Positions 43,006 to 52,126 of a stretch of DNA of 64,000 nucleotides are shown here, in pieces; position 1 is the first letter of the stretch, and each line of letters begins with the position of its first letter. The position numbers and the translations under genes were made by a program. The DNA comes from JAJCYX01 sp965243825. Lineage in GTDB: Bacteria; Chloroflexota; Dehalococcoidia; Lucifugimonadales; Lucifugimonadaceae. The DNA is taken from assembly GCA_965243825.1 (NCBI GenBank), contig CBDEVT010000002.1:1-64000 (forward strand), in the 5' to 3' direction. Under the pieces are notes generated by a model, which did not search any database, had not been told where the DNA came from, and worked only from the letters and a program-made list of their open reading frames with translations.

Positions 43006-44360
43006 CTGTTGTCAGCCGTTCCATGGTCTTCGGGGCGGAATCGATTCTCACCCCACCATACTCTCAGGCGCTCGGCAATCGCCGCCTCTGATCCAAGCAC
43101 ACCAGGCCGGTAGTAGCTGCGGTTTCTGAGTTTTTCTGGCAGGTTCTCAGCCGCCACGAAATGGCCTGGCACATCGTGCGCGTATTCGTAGCCTTTTCCG
43201 TAGCCTAGCTCCGACATCAGACGCGTGGGAGCATTTCGCAAATGCATCGGTACCGGCTCATCTCGCCCCTGTTTGACATCTGTTAATGCGGAGTTGATGG
43301 CCTTATAAGCCGAATTGCTCTTAGGTGCTGATGCCAGGTAGATCGTCGCTTCCGCTAGAGGAATTCGACCCTCAGGAAGTCCAATGAACTCGACCGCCTG
43401 CTTTGCAGCCATCGCAACAGCCAGACCGTTTGGATTCGCTAGACCGACGTCCTCCGCTGCTGAGATCACCAGCCTTCGTGCGATGAAGATTGGGTCTTCT
43501 CCTGCATCGAGCATTCGCGCAAGGTAATACACAGCAGCATCGGGATCTGACGAGCGGATGGACTTGATAAACGCTGAAATGGTGTCGTAGTGCTGGTCTC
43601 CGAGGCGATCGTATCTTGCATGCCGTTGGAGCGACTGCTCGACCGTCTCGACGAGAATTCGCTTCTTACCCTCTTCGTCAGGTTTGGTCGATTCGACCGA
43701 TAACTCGAGCGTATTCAGTGCGGTTCTGGCGTCTCCATTGGCAACACGCAGTAAGAACGACCGGGCCTCATCTGTCAGGGATGCCTTTTCTCTGCCCAGT
43801 CCTCGATCAGCATCTTCCAGTGAGCGATTGAGGAGAACATCGATGTCATGGTCTTCTAGCGGTTCCAGCGTGTATACGCGAGAGCGTGAAAGCAGTGGTG
43901 AAATCACCTCGAATGAAGGATTCTCGGTTGTAGCTCCTACCAGAGTGACCGTGCCTTCTTCGACATGAGGAAGGAGAGCATCTTGTTGCGACTTGGAGAA
44001 GCGATGAATTTCGTCAATGAACAAGATCGTCCTACGGCCATATTGCCCCAGCCGGTCTCGGGCCGTCGCAACAGCTTCTCGGACGTCCTTTACACCTGAT
44101 GTGACTGCCGAGAGTTGCTCGAAGTGAGCGCTCGTAGCCTGCGCAATCAGGCGGGCCAGCGTCGTTTTGCCACTGCCTGGAGGTCCCCACAGGACAATCG
44201 AAGGGACGCGGTCTTCATCGATAGCTCGCCTCAACACCGAATCAGACGAAAGCAGGTGCTTCTGTCCCACGTATTCGTCAAGTGACTCAGGCCGCATACG
44301 TGTAGCGAGAGGTGCATTTCTGCGTTGCATCTGTTCCCGTCTATGGTCGAACAGCGTCAT
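43002..44360 (-). CDS. rarA: replication-associated recombination protein A (MgsA/RarA)
   Basis: 452-aa AAA+ clamp-loader-like ATPase that acts at stalled replication forks. MRPESLDEYVGQKHLL is the family N-terminus; Walker A WGPPGSGKTTLARL; Walker B ILFIDEIHRFSKSQQDALLP; an LSRSRVY arginine finger region. The C-terminal tetramerisation part has GEDPIFIARRLVISAAEDVG. ATG start. Leftward, converging on the ABC permease. Not paired with any other repair gene here except mutS far to the right. Confidence 0.93.
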   Translation of the reverse strand: MTLFDHRREQMQRRNAPLATRMRPESLDEYVGQKHLLSSDSVLRRAIDEDRVPSIVLWGPPGSGKTTLARLIAQATSAHFEQLSAVTSGVKDVREAVATARDRLGQYGRRTILFIDEIHRFSKSQQDALLPHVEEGTVTLVGATTENPSFEVISPLLSRSRVYTLEPLEDHDIDVLLNRSLEDADRGLGREKASLTDEARSFLLRVANGDARTALNTLELSVESTKPDEEGKKRILVETVEQSLQRHARYDRLGDQHYDTISAFIKSIRSSDPDAAVYYLARMLDAGEDPIFIARRLVISAAEDVGLANPNGLAVAMAAKQAVEFIGLPEGRIPLAEATIYLASAPKSNSAYKAINSALTDVKQGRDEPVPMHLRNAPTRLMSELGYGKGYEYAHDVPGHFVAAENLPEKLRNRSYYRPGVLGSEAAIAERLRVWWGENRFRPEDHGTADNS

Positions 44361-44443
44361 CTGGGAGCCGGTTTCTTAGGTGCAGGCGGCGCAAACAGTC
44401 CAAGAGAGTTGTACCACGGATCAGCGATGAGTCGGACACCGGT

Positions 44444-44803
44444 TCATTTCCGCCGTTCCGCTTTCGGAGTGATCGCGTAGTTCGACCTGTTGTCATATGT
44501 ACCGCGCTGACCGTAGTCCAACTCGGCGATCGTCACACCATGTCCACCGTCGCCATAGCTTGCGAGGTAGAACTTTTTCACCAGCTTCGAAGATTTAAGC
44601 AGGCGATGGACCGCTTTCTTCAGAGCCCCGGTGCCGTGCCCATGGATGATTTTCACAACGTGCAATCTTGCCGAATGGGCTTTTTGCAGATGGCGCAAGG
44701 TTGCACTTTCAGCAACCGCGACAGGCATCCCGTGTAGATCGACCTCTATGTCGACCGGTTGAACCTGAGGGCGAGTGTCTGGACGGAATCCAGGAGTGTT
44801 CAA
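44444..44803 (-). CDS. Smr-domain protein
   Basis: 119-aa protein with a stand-alone Smr domain: VDIEVDLHGMPV (DLHG motif) and HGHGTGALKKAV (HGxGxG motif). Smr domains are nucleases or bind branched DNA or ribosomes; which applies cannot be told. There is no MutS2 fusion. TTG start overlaps the selA stop (TTGA), so translation is coupled. Confidence 0.88.
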   Translation of the reverse strand: MNTPGFRPDTRPQVQPVDIEVDLHGMPVAVAESATLRHLQKAHSARLHVVKIIHGHGTGALKKAVHRLLKSSKLVKKFYLASYGDGGHGVTIAELDYGQRGTYDNRSNYAITPKAERRK

Positions 44804-46233
44804 TTCGGCTCCACTACCTCTCCGGCGATCGCCTTCAGTGCCGCGACGATCTGACTGTCCTCTTCTGGGAGGACTGTCCGAGGGTCCATTAGCAGTTCGC
44901 TTTCATGTATGCGGCCAACGATCGGCGGTTTCTGGCTACGCAGCAGCCTGGCAATTGACTCGACGTTGCTAGTGGCACCAACTGCCAATACAGAAGTTGG
45001 CAATGTCTCACCTGGCAGACTCCCACCGCCGATAGCCGACCGGTCAGATCGGACCTCTCCCATATTAAGAGTGTCTCTCCACGCCATGGCGCGATGAATC
45101 AGCTCATCTTCATGCGCTGAAATCATTCGCCAGATCGGGATCTCGTCCACAGGGTTTTCATTCAGGTATGCGGTCAGCGTCGCCGCCAGGGCAGCAAGAG
45201 TCATCTTGTCAATACGTAAAGCTCTGGCCACCGGGTGACGACCAACATGTTCTATGAGGCCTCGGTCACCACAGACGATGCCAGCCTGCGGTCCACCAAG
45301 CAGCTTGTCACCTGAAAACATGGTCAGTGCAGCGCCGTGGCTGATGGATTCCTGGACAGTCGGTTCCTTCTGCAAGCCATAAGGCCGGGTGTCGAGAAGG
45401 GTTCCGGAGCCTAAGTCGTTTAGCACAGGAACGTTGTGTTCACGGCCGACCGCCACGAGATCTACGAGTTCAGGTGTGTGAGTAAATCCGTTGACTGAAA
45501 AGTTGCTGGGATGAACCTTCAAAATAGCAGCAGTTCGATCCGTAACGGCTGCGGAATAGTCGCCTGCATAGGTGCGATTCGTAGTGCCGACTTCGACCAG
45601 CTTGGCCCCGGATCGGCGCATCACGTCCGGTATGCGAAAACCCCCTCCAATCTCAACAGACTCGCCGCGAGAAACTATCACCTCGCGGCCTTCAGCAATC
45701 GCACTCAGACATAGAAGCACGGCTGACGCGTTGTTGTTAACGGCGATCCCAGCCTCAGCTCCAGTGACGTCTGAAATTAACCGGGAGATCCGAGAGTTCC
45801 TGGATCCTCTTTTGCCTGAATCCAGGTCAAACTCCAGGTCGGAGTAGCCAGCAGCAGCATGGCCTGCCGCTTCAATAGCTGCTGGGCTCAGGGGCGCTCT
45901 ACCTAGATTGGTATGAAGGACCACACCGGTGGCGTTGATCACTCGTTGTGGTGAGTTGATCCAGGAGTTCTCAACCCGAGTAATCACCTGTGCAACGACC
46001 TGATCTGTATCAAGGGCCGAAGCGCCTGACAGAACTGCTTGACGTGACTCGTCGAGCAACGTTCTAACGAGTCGCGTTATCGCGGTTACTGATGTTCGCC
46101 CGGCCAACGCGCCAATCCTTGCATCACGCAATACAGCATCAACTGAAGGGATGGCTCGGAGATTCTGGGCTTGAGTGTCTTCTGTCACTGTCAGGTATTT
46201 CTCGCTATTTTCGTCTTGATTCGATGCTAGCAC
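44800..46233 (-). CDS. selA: L-seryl-tRNA(Sec) selenium transferase
   Basis: PLP enzyme that converts seryl-tRNA(Sec) to selenocysteyl-tRNA using selenophosphate. The family start IPSVDAVLRD, RVINATGVVLHTNLGRAPLS, and the PLP Lys in TMFSGDKLLGGPQAG are present. At 477 aa it is full length, which implies that the organism makes selenoproteins. No selB, selD or tRNA-Sec gene is in the window. The start is GTG 46233, without ribosome site; GTG at ENS...VTEDTQ is an alternative. It is followed by the Smr gene. Confidence 0.93.
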   Translation of the reverse strand: MLASNQDENSEKYLTVTEDTQAQNLRAIPSVDAVLRDARIGALAGRTSVTAITRLVRTLLDESRQAVLSGASALDTDQVVAQVITRVENSWINSPQRVINATGVVLHTNLGRAPLSPAAIEAAGHAAAGYSDLEFDLDSGKRGSRNSRISRLISDVTGAEAGIAVNNNASAVLLCLSAIAEGREVIVSRGESVEIGGGFRIPDVMRRSGAKLVEVGTTNRTYAGDYSAAVTDRTAAILKVHPSNFSVNGFTHTPELVDLVAVGREHNVPVLNDLGSGTLLDTRPYGLQKEPTVQESISHGAALTMFSGDKLLGGPQAGIVCGDRGLIEHVGRHPVARALRIDKMTLAALAATLTAYLNENPVDEIPIWRMISAHEDELIHRAMAWRDTLNMGEVRSDRSAIGGGSLPGETLPTSVLAVGATSNVESIARLLRSQKPPIVGRIHESELLMDPRTVLPEEDSQIVAALKAIAGEVVEPN

Positions 46234-46332
46234 TGCATTTCAAAGATCTAGTGCAGGACGACCTGTTTTTGTGATTGAGTTTCGTAATCGATGTGTAGAA
46301 TAGGCAGGTTGGAGTAAGTTGCAGGCTGAGGC

Positions 46333-46935
46333 ATGATCAAAATCGGTCTAACTGGCGTGATCGGATCAGGGAAAGCCGAGGTCGCCAGCATTCTGGCGAC
46401 CTACGGGGCTCATGTCGTATATGCCGATGAGGTTAGCCGGCAGATCTACGAGCCTGGGGACCCGGGTCACCAGGCGGTTGTCGAGGCGTTTGGCGAAGAG
46501 ATCCTGGACGTAGATGAGCGGATCGATCGCGCAGCCCTGGCTGCGATCGTCTTCGGTGATGACGCGCAGCGTCGCAAACTCGAACAGGCAGTATGGCCAG
46601 TGATGGCCTCGGTTGTGGAGAGCGAATTCAAGACCGCCGAAGCCAACGGAGCACCGGTAGCAGTCGTGGAGGCAGCAGTGCTCTTTGAAGCCGGTTGGGA
46701 ACGTCTTGTGGACCAGGTCTGGGCGGTTACGACGGAGGTTTCACGCAGCATCGAGCGAGTTAGTCGAAGAGACGGTCTCGACGAGAAACAGGTGAAGGCG
46801 AGAATGGCTGCGCAGCTCTCCGCCGACGAGAAGGCAGACAGGGCAGATCGGGTCATCGAAAACAACGGAACCCTTGAGGAACTTGAGGCGGTTGTTCGGG
46901 CGACCTGGAGAGAAGTAGTAGGCGAGGCACCGTAA
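46333..46935 (+). CDS. coaE: dephospho-CoA kinase with altered P-loop
   Basis: Last enzyme of coenzyme A synthesis, 200 aa. IGLTGVIGSGKAEVA is the P-loop region, VVYADEVSRQIYEPG the substrate DxD-like motif, VVEAAVLFEAGWERLVD the lid-adjacent motif, and RRDGLDEKQVKARMAAQLS the lid. The P-loop Ser/Thr after Lys, which normally binds Mg, is Ala here (GSGKA), an odd change in an essential enzyme. ATG with GAGG close upstream. Diverges from selA. Confidence 0.87.
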   Translation: MIKIGLTGVIGSGKAEVASILATYGAHVVYADEVSRQIYEPGDPGHQAVVEAFGEEILDVDERIDRAALAAIVFGDDAQRRKLEQAVWPVMASVVESEFKTAEANGAPVAVVEAAVLFEAGWERLVDQVWAVTTEVSRSIERVSRRDGLDEKQVKARMAAQLSADEKADRADRVIENNGTLEELEAVVRATWREVVGEAP

Positions 46936-46989
46936 TTGCGCAGTAGCGATGCAATCTAGCTAACTGTGGGAAAAGAAGGCAAAGGAAAT

Positions 46990-47877
46990 ATGACGACGAC
47001 CAAGAACGACTACCGTGAAATCCGCGTCGAGGAGTACGTGGTCGAAGATGAGCCTTTCTACGTCCCCAGTTCGGACGAGATCGAGGTTTTCGAGGCTGCA
47101 TATCGTCAGCGAGTTCCAGTACTACTGAAGGGTCCGACGGGAACTGGCAAGACGCGCTTCGTGGAATACATGTCGTGGCGCATCGGCCAGAGCCTTGCAG
47201 ATGCCGCTCCTGCAAAGCCTGCTGAAGAATCTCAGAATGGTCACCTGCCTCTTGTGACGGTCGCATGTCACGAAGACCTCACCGCCAGCGACCTGGTAGG
47301 TCGTTATCTGCTTGACTCGAATGGCACCCGTTGGATTGACGGTCCGCTGACAAGGGCTGTCAAGGCTGGGGGCATCTGTTATCTCGATGAGGTTGTCGAA
47401 GCGAGAAAAGACACGACGGTAATCATCCACCCACTAACTGACCACCGCCGCACTTTGACGATCGACAAGCTGGGTGAAGTGATCGAGGCATCGGACGGGT
47501 TCTTATTGGTCGTCTCGTACAACCCCGGCTACCAGAACGCCATGAAGGACCTCAAGCACTCCACACGTCAGAGGTTCGTGGCGTTGGAGTTTGATTTCCC
47601 TGACGAGGAACGCGAGGCCCAGATCATTTCCCATGAGTCAGGGGTGGATGAGAAAAACGCGGAGCTACTTGCACTGCTTGGAGCCAAGATCCGCAACCTG
47701 CGTGAGCATGGGCTTGAAGAGGGAGCTAGCACTCGCGTGCTGATCTACGCGGGTCGGCTGATCAAAGAGGGGATCTCGGCTCGTCGTGCATGTCAGGTTG
47801 GCGTGACCTGGGGCATTACAGACGATCCACAGATCCAACGCAGCATCGACGAGGTCGTCTCATCGATCTTCCCGTAG
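46990..47877 (+). CDS. MoxR/NorQ-type AAA+ ATPase
   Basis: About 295-aa chaperone-like AAA ATPase of the MoxR/CbbQ group. Walker A LKGPTGTGKTRF, Walker B GGICYLDEVVEA, sensor 1 LLVVSYNPGYQ, and an Arg-rich finger at HSTRQRF. These ATPases activate or insert cofactors into partner proteins together with a VWA-domain protein, which is exactly what lies downstream (48532). ATG at 46990 follows AAAGGAAAT; an upstream GTG at 46966 is open. The Nudix gene lies between the two. Confidence 0.9.
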   Translation: MTTTKNDYREIRVEEYVVEDEPFYVPSSDEIEVFEAAYRQRVPVLLKGPTGTGKTRFVEYMSWRIGQSLADAAPAKPAEESQNGHLPLVTVACHEDLTASDLVGRYLLDSNGTRWIDGPLTRAVKAGGICYLDEVVEARKDTTVIIHPLTDHRRTLTIDKLGEVIEASDGFLLVVSYNPGYQNAMKDLKHSTRQRFVALEFDFPDEEREAQIISHESGVDEKNAELLALLGAKIRNLREHGLEEGASTRVLIYAGRLIKEGISARRACQVGVTWGITDDPQIQRSIDEVVSSIFP

Positions 47878-47902
47878 AAAGCACCAGCCAACGAGACATC
47901 GT

Positions 47903-48532
47903 TTGAACTCAAACCGCGCTCAGCACCTGATCGACAGGTACGAGGCCGCTCTTAGGTCTCGTAAGGTGGCCGCGACTGAACCGTCCTTCGTTGAATCTCA
48001 TAGTGCTGCGGTATTCGTGCTTTTTACTGTGCTCGAAAACCAGGCAAAGGTCATGCTGATGCGCCGACCGCGTACTCGTGGCAGGCATCGTGGCGAATGG
48101 GCGTTTCCAGGTGGTGTCAGAGAAGCTCATGACGAAGGGCTGCTCGGAACTGCGTTTCGCGAAACTGAAGAGGAGCTCGGGATTCCGGGCAGCGCAATTG
48201 ATCATTGGGGAGCGCTTGAGCCGGTGACGACTGTAGGTACAAAGTTCCAGGTCTGGCCATTCACCGGATGGCTAGAACCGTCGACAAGGATCACTCCATC
48301 TGATGACGAAGTTGAAGAAGTAGCGAGTTTCCCGTTGGAAACATTCACCTCGCCCTCGATGCGCCGCAGCATCCGTCTCAGAAAGGGTGATCTGGTCCGA
48401 GATCTCAGAGCCTATGCACACCAGGGCATGGTGATCTGGGGTGCAACTGCAAGGATTCTCTCGCAGATCTTCGACGAATCACAAATAACAAGCGACAGCA
48501 CAGCCAGTTCAATTTCAAAGGTCAAGCAGTAG
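47903..48532 (+). CDS. Nudix hydrolase (CoA pyrophosphatase-like)
   Basis: 209-aa hydrolase. The Nudix box region is WAFPGGVREAHDEGLLGTAF then RETEEELGI; REUxEExGU is intact but the first Gly-to-Glu spacing differs slightly from consensus. The N-terminal PRTRGRHRGEWAFPGG resembles CoA pyrophosphatase (NudL) proteins. Substrate not certain: CoA derivatives or nucleoside diphosphates. TTG start without ribosome site. Its TAG overlaps the next gene's GTG by one base, so the pair is coupled although their functions seem unrelated. Confidence 0.82.
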   Translation: MNSNRAQHLIDRYEAALRSRKVAATEPSFVESHSAAVFVLFTVLENQAKVMLMRRPRTRGRHRGEWAFPGGVREAHDEGLLGTAFRETEEELGIPGSAIDHWGALEPVTTVGTKFQVWPFTGWLEPSTRITPSDDEVEEVASFPLETFTSPSMRRSIRLRKGDLVRDLRAYAHQGMVIWGATARILSQIFDESQITSDSTASSISKVKQ

Positions 48533-51500
48533 TGAGTGACAACGAAGAGACTAAAGACACGAAGTCTGAACAGGGTTCGGCGGGCAACCTGACGATAGCG
48601 CAGATAGAAGCTGAGCTAGAGCAGTTCCCAACTCCGGTTGCAGAACGCTTTCGCCTTGCGAATAGCTCGTTATCAGGCCGCCTCGCCGACGAAACTCTCC
48701 AGGAATGGGCCGGTACAGGACTGGAGATTGCTCGGAAGACGGTACGTTCGTGGGAGGCAGCGTCAGAGTTTTTCGACTCTTCGCCAGCGGTCCAACGCCA
48801 GTTGCCTAGCGGCCAGTTCCTGCGTTGGGGTAGGACCGGTTCGAGCCTTTGCGGAGAGTCCCCCAGCCTGGCCGTAGCGTTCTTCAAGGCGAGCCCGAAC
48901 GCCATGCTCCGCCTTCGTCCAAGGTACATCGATGACTGGGCATCCGTAACTCGCTCACTCTACCGCGGCACCTGGAAGTCTAGCGCCTTGGCTGCACGTC
49001 TTTTCGAAAGCACACCCCAACTCCTGGAAACGCTTTCCTTCGATGAGTTCTGTTCGTTCGGTGGCTTTCTGGAAGTCCTGTCTCGTAGGTCCTACGATTC
49101 CGCATCTGAATCCCTAACCCAGGGCGTCGCCCTTTTCCCGCGATTGGGTTCCGATTCGGACCATTTCATCGCGCTGGCTCGGGCTGTATCCGAGTCGTCA
49201 TGGCGGGAGGTAAAAGACCTGTTCGATGCTGGCACAGACTCACTTGCGAGCCTACCTTCGGCACAACGAGTTGCGTTACTTTCGCTGGCAAGACGGCTTA
49301 ATGCGATGGGCTCCGGTGACTCAGGGGCACTGCTACGTGCCGGATCTAAAGCGGTCACCAGCGTCCCGTCCGATTCACGGGACCGGCTACTCGAACTGAC
49401 TGATCGACTGGCTTCAGTCCACGCTGCGGCTGCTCCAGAGTTCCTGAAATCTGCGCCTGGGGTACTCGAACGAGTTACGTTCGCACAGCTCTCCGAGTGG
49501 CATGCCCGTGGATCTCAGATCAGTCAGGACACACCTGAAGCCGCTGTCAGCTACTTCAAACTTGAATCTGCTGCCGCAAGTGAGACGTTAGACGCACTGT
49601 CCTCGAGTATCGAATTGTCGCGTGTACGTGATGTCTTGCGTATGTATTGCCAGGCATTGACCGGGCACGATATCGAAGTGTCTGCCGCACAGCAGCTCGC
49701 TGACAAGAACATTGGCTGGTTCCAGGGAGAGCTGCCAACGACCGAAGGCACGACCGTTTACCTGCCTTCGGTCATAAATCGCTACCTGACAAAGGACGAA
49801 AACTTCTCGTTCTACAAAGTGGTTTCGACTCACCAGGTAGGTCATATCGAATTTGGATCGTTCGATTTCGACTTCTCCAGATCCTCCTCGCTTTTCGATG
49901 ACCTAAGGCCAGATCTACCGGGTGCCCAGAGGGTTGTCGCGGAGATCGAAAGTGATGCCAGACTTCAACAGCAGATGGAGTTGGCCCAGTCACCGGACGC
50001 TGCTGAGCAGGTAGCCAGGGCGACCGAAGCCGGCGATGCCGCAACGGAAGGCGAGACACCGGCGCAACGTGAATTCCTTACGGACATGTCGCGATTCTTC
50101 GATCTGTTTCCGGACAATCGGCTCGCGCTGGACGTTTTTACCGTTGTCGAGAGCACACGGGTAGACGCTCTGGTCACCGAAACCTATCGCGGCATCGCAA
50201 ACATGTACAAGCAGGTCCAGGGATCGGCTCTGGAGAATCGGCCTGAACTGGAAGAACTCCCCGCACGTGAGTCCCTGGTCGAGTTCCTGATTAAGTGGAG
50301 CCTCGGACAGCGCGATGGACTCGTGGCACCGAAAGAACATGTCGAAACAGCGAAGAAGCTCCGGCGTCTGCTGGATCGCATGCGTAGTCCTGAGGCGACA
50401 GTCGAAGATGCTGCTGAAGCGACGATTCGTATGTACTCGATTCTCGACGGTGTGCGCAATGAGGACGTGGATGAGGATGAGTTCGAGTCGGTTGATCCTG
50501 ACGAACAATCCGAAGAGGGTGAAGACGAGTCCGGTGGCAACGAAGAGGTTGACCGAGACCAGGTAATTCAGCAGTTCATGCAAGGCGCCGAATCCGAGGC
50601 TGGAGAGCAAGAGCAGTCAGACGAAGGGCCGGACGCAGAAGAAGGCGATGACTCGGTTCCTGCAGACGAAGACTACTCGTCGCCGCAGGAGATCGATTAC
50701 CGCGGCGAGTTTAAGCCGGAACTATCCCAGCTACTCTCTCAGCTACAGCTAGGTGAAGGGGGGGAACTCGGCGAAGAGATGGAGGGCATGGAGCCGATCA
50801 CCCAGGAGCAGTTAGAAGAGCTCATGAAGAACGCTCCTGAGATGGACCCTCAAAACATGGAGGAAGGTGAAGAGGGCCAGGAAGCCCCGAACACCGATGA
50901 ACTGATCGAGAACCTGATGAAGGAGCTGCAGAAGCGTGATCCGCAGAACCAGCAGTTCCAGCAGGGTCCGATGCAGCATGTCGACGAGGACGGTGGTCCA
51001 CTTGAGGCCTCGGAGCCAGATACCTTCGTTTACGACGAGTGGGATTTCCGTGCCGGGGAGTACAAGCCGCGCTGGTGCCTCGTGCACGAAAAGGAGATGG
51101 CTGACGGTGAGCCCAACTTCTTCCGAGAAACCCTGACCGACAATGCATCGCTGCTCGCCCGTATTCGCAAGCAGTTCGAACTCGTCGTGCCGGAACAGTA
51201 CCGCAAGCAGAAACGTCTCGAAGACGGCGAAGAGCAGGACCTTGACGCCGTGCTCGAAGCGGTTATCGATATGAAGATCGGAATAACACCGGACGAGAAG
51301 GTCTACTGGCGGCGCAACAAGACTGAACGCTCAGTGTCGGTCGCGTTCCTACTCGACATGAGTGCATCAACGGCAGAAGCGATTGATGAAGCCAAGAAAC
51401 CCTCAGACGACTGGGGGGCACCTGACGACCCGGTGGAATACATGGTCTGGTTGCGATCTAGGCGCGCCGAAGGGCTTCGCCGGTCGTACAAGCGCATCGT

Positions 51501-52017
51501 AGATGTCGAAAAAGAGGGCATTGTCCTTCTCGTGAACGCGCTCGAAACTCTCGGCGATAGCTACGGTATTTACGGCTTCTCAGGCTACGGCCGCGAGAAT
51601 GTTGAGTACTACGTGATCAAAGACCTCGAGGAGAAGTTCTCAGACCAGGTGCCTCGGCGGATCGACCGTATCGCTCCGCTTCACGCCACACGCATGGGAC
51701 CAGCAATTCGCCACACGGCGCAAAAGTTGGCCGAGATCGACGCTCGTTCCCGCTTCCTGTTCTTGATCTCCGACGGTCGCCCACAGGACCGAGGCTACTC
51801 GCGGGAAGGGGTCGAGAAAGAGTACGCGGTGCATGACACGCGACAGGCTCTGATAGAGGCGAAGAAGATGGGCATCACACCGTTCTGTCTCACAGTCGAC
51901 AAGTCAGGCCACGACTACCTGAAGACGATGATGGAGGACTTCTCCTACGAGGTCCTGCCGGACATCAACATGCTGCCAGTCCGCTTGCCACAGCTGTACA
52001 GAGCACTCACGACTTAG
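48532..52017 (+). CDS. large VWA-domain protein, NorD/CbbO-like partner of the MoxR ATPase
   Basis: 1161 aa. Residues 1-350 are helical repeats with motifs such as FFDSSPAVQRQLPSGQFLRW and FESTPQLLETLSFDEFCSFG, each about 33-35 residues. Then a NorD-like middle (YLPSVINRYLTKDENFSFYK, HQVGHIEFGSFDFDF) and a highly acidic linker (about 640-830) rich in Glu, Asp and Gln. The C-terminal VWA domain has a full MIDAS: DMSAS, the Thr in HATRMGP, and SDGRPQD. With MoxR ATPases such proteins form a cofactor-insertion chaperone. No obvious client gene lies nearby. GTG start overlapping the Nudix stop. Confidence 0.88.
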   Translation: MSDNEETKDTKSEQGSAGNLTIAQIEAELEQFPTPVAERFRLANSSLSGRLADETLQEWAGTGLEIARKTVRSWEAASEFFDSSPAVQRQLPSGQFLRWGRTGSSLCGESPSLAVAFFKASPNAMLRLRPRYIDDWASVTRSLYRGTWKSSALAARLFESTPQLLETLSFDEFCSFGGFLEVLSRRSYDSASESLTQGVALFPRLGSDSDHFIALARAVSESSWREVKDLFDAGTDSLASLPSAQRVALLSLARRLNAMGSGDSGALLRAGSKAVTSVPSDSRDRLLELTDRLASVHAAAAPEFLKSAPGVLERVTFAQLSEWHARGSQISQDTPEAAVSYFKLESAAASETLDALSSSIELSRVRDVLRMYCQALTGHDIEVSAAQQLADKNIGWFQGELPTTEGTTVYLPSVINRYLTKDENFSFYKVVSTHQVGHIEFGSFDFDFSRSSSLFDDLRPDLPGAQRVVAEIESDARLQQQMELAQSPDAAEQVARATEAGDAATEGETPAQREFLTDMSRFFDLFPDNRLALDVFTVVESTRVDALVTETYRGIANMYKQVQGSALENRPELEELPARESLVEFLIKWSLGQRDGLVAPKEHVETAKKLRRLLDRMRSPEATVEDAAEATIRMYSILDGVRNEDVDEDEFESVDPDEQSEEGEDESGGNEEVDRDQVIQQFMQGAESEAGEQEQSDEGPDAEEGDDSVPADEDYSSPQEIDYRGEFKPELSQLLSQLQLGEGGELGEEMEGMEPITQEQLEELMKNAPEMDPQNMEEGEEGQEAPNTDELIENLMKELQKRDPQNQQFQQGPMQHVDEDGGPLEASEPDTFVYDEWDFRAGEYKPRWCLVHEKEMADGEPNFFRETLTDNASLLARIRKQFELVVPEQYRKQKRLEDGEEQDLDAVLEAVIDMKIGITPDEKVYWRRNKTERSVSVAFLLDMSASTAEAIDEAKKPSDDWGAPDDPVEYMVWLRSRRAEGLRRSYKRIVDVEKEGIVLLVNALETLGDSYGIYGFSGYGRENVEYYVIKDLEEKFSDQVPRRIDRIAPLHATRMGPAIRHTAQKLAEIDARSRFLFLISDGRPQDRGYSREGVEKEYAVHDTRQALIEAKKMGITPFCLTVDKSGHDYLKTMMEDFSYEVLPDINMLPVRLPQLYRALTT

Positions 52018-52126
52018 CGCCCATTGGGCTGCTGAAATCGCTTGAAGAACGAGCGGGGCATACCGCTGCGAGGAAGCGCGTGCGTAATCCTGAAATACCC
52101 TCGCTGCTGGATCGCGTGCGCGTAGC

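Noticed and set aside
44800..46233. In-frame TGA selenocysteine genes in the window
   Set aside because: I looked for frames resuming after TGA with recognisable protein on both sides and found none, although selA is present.
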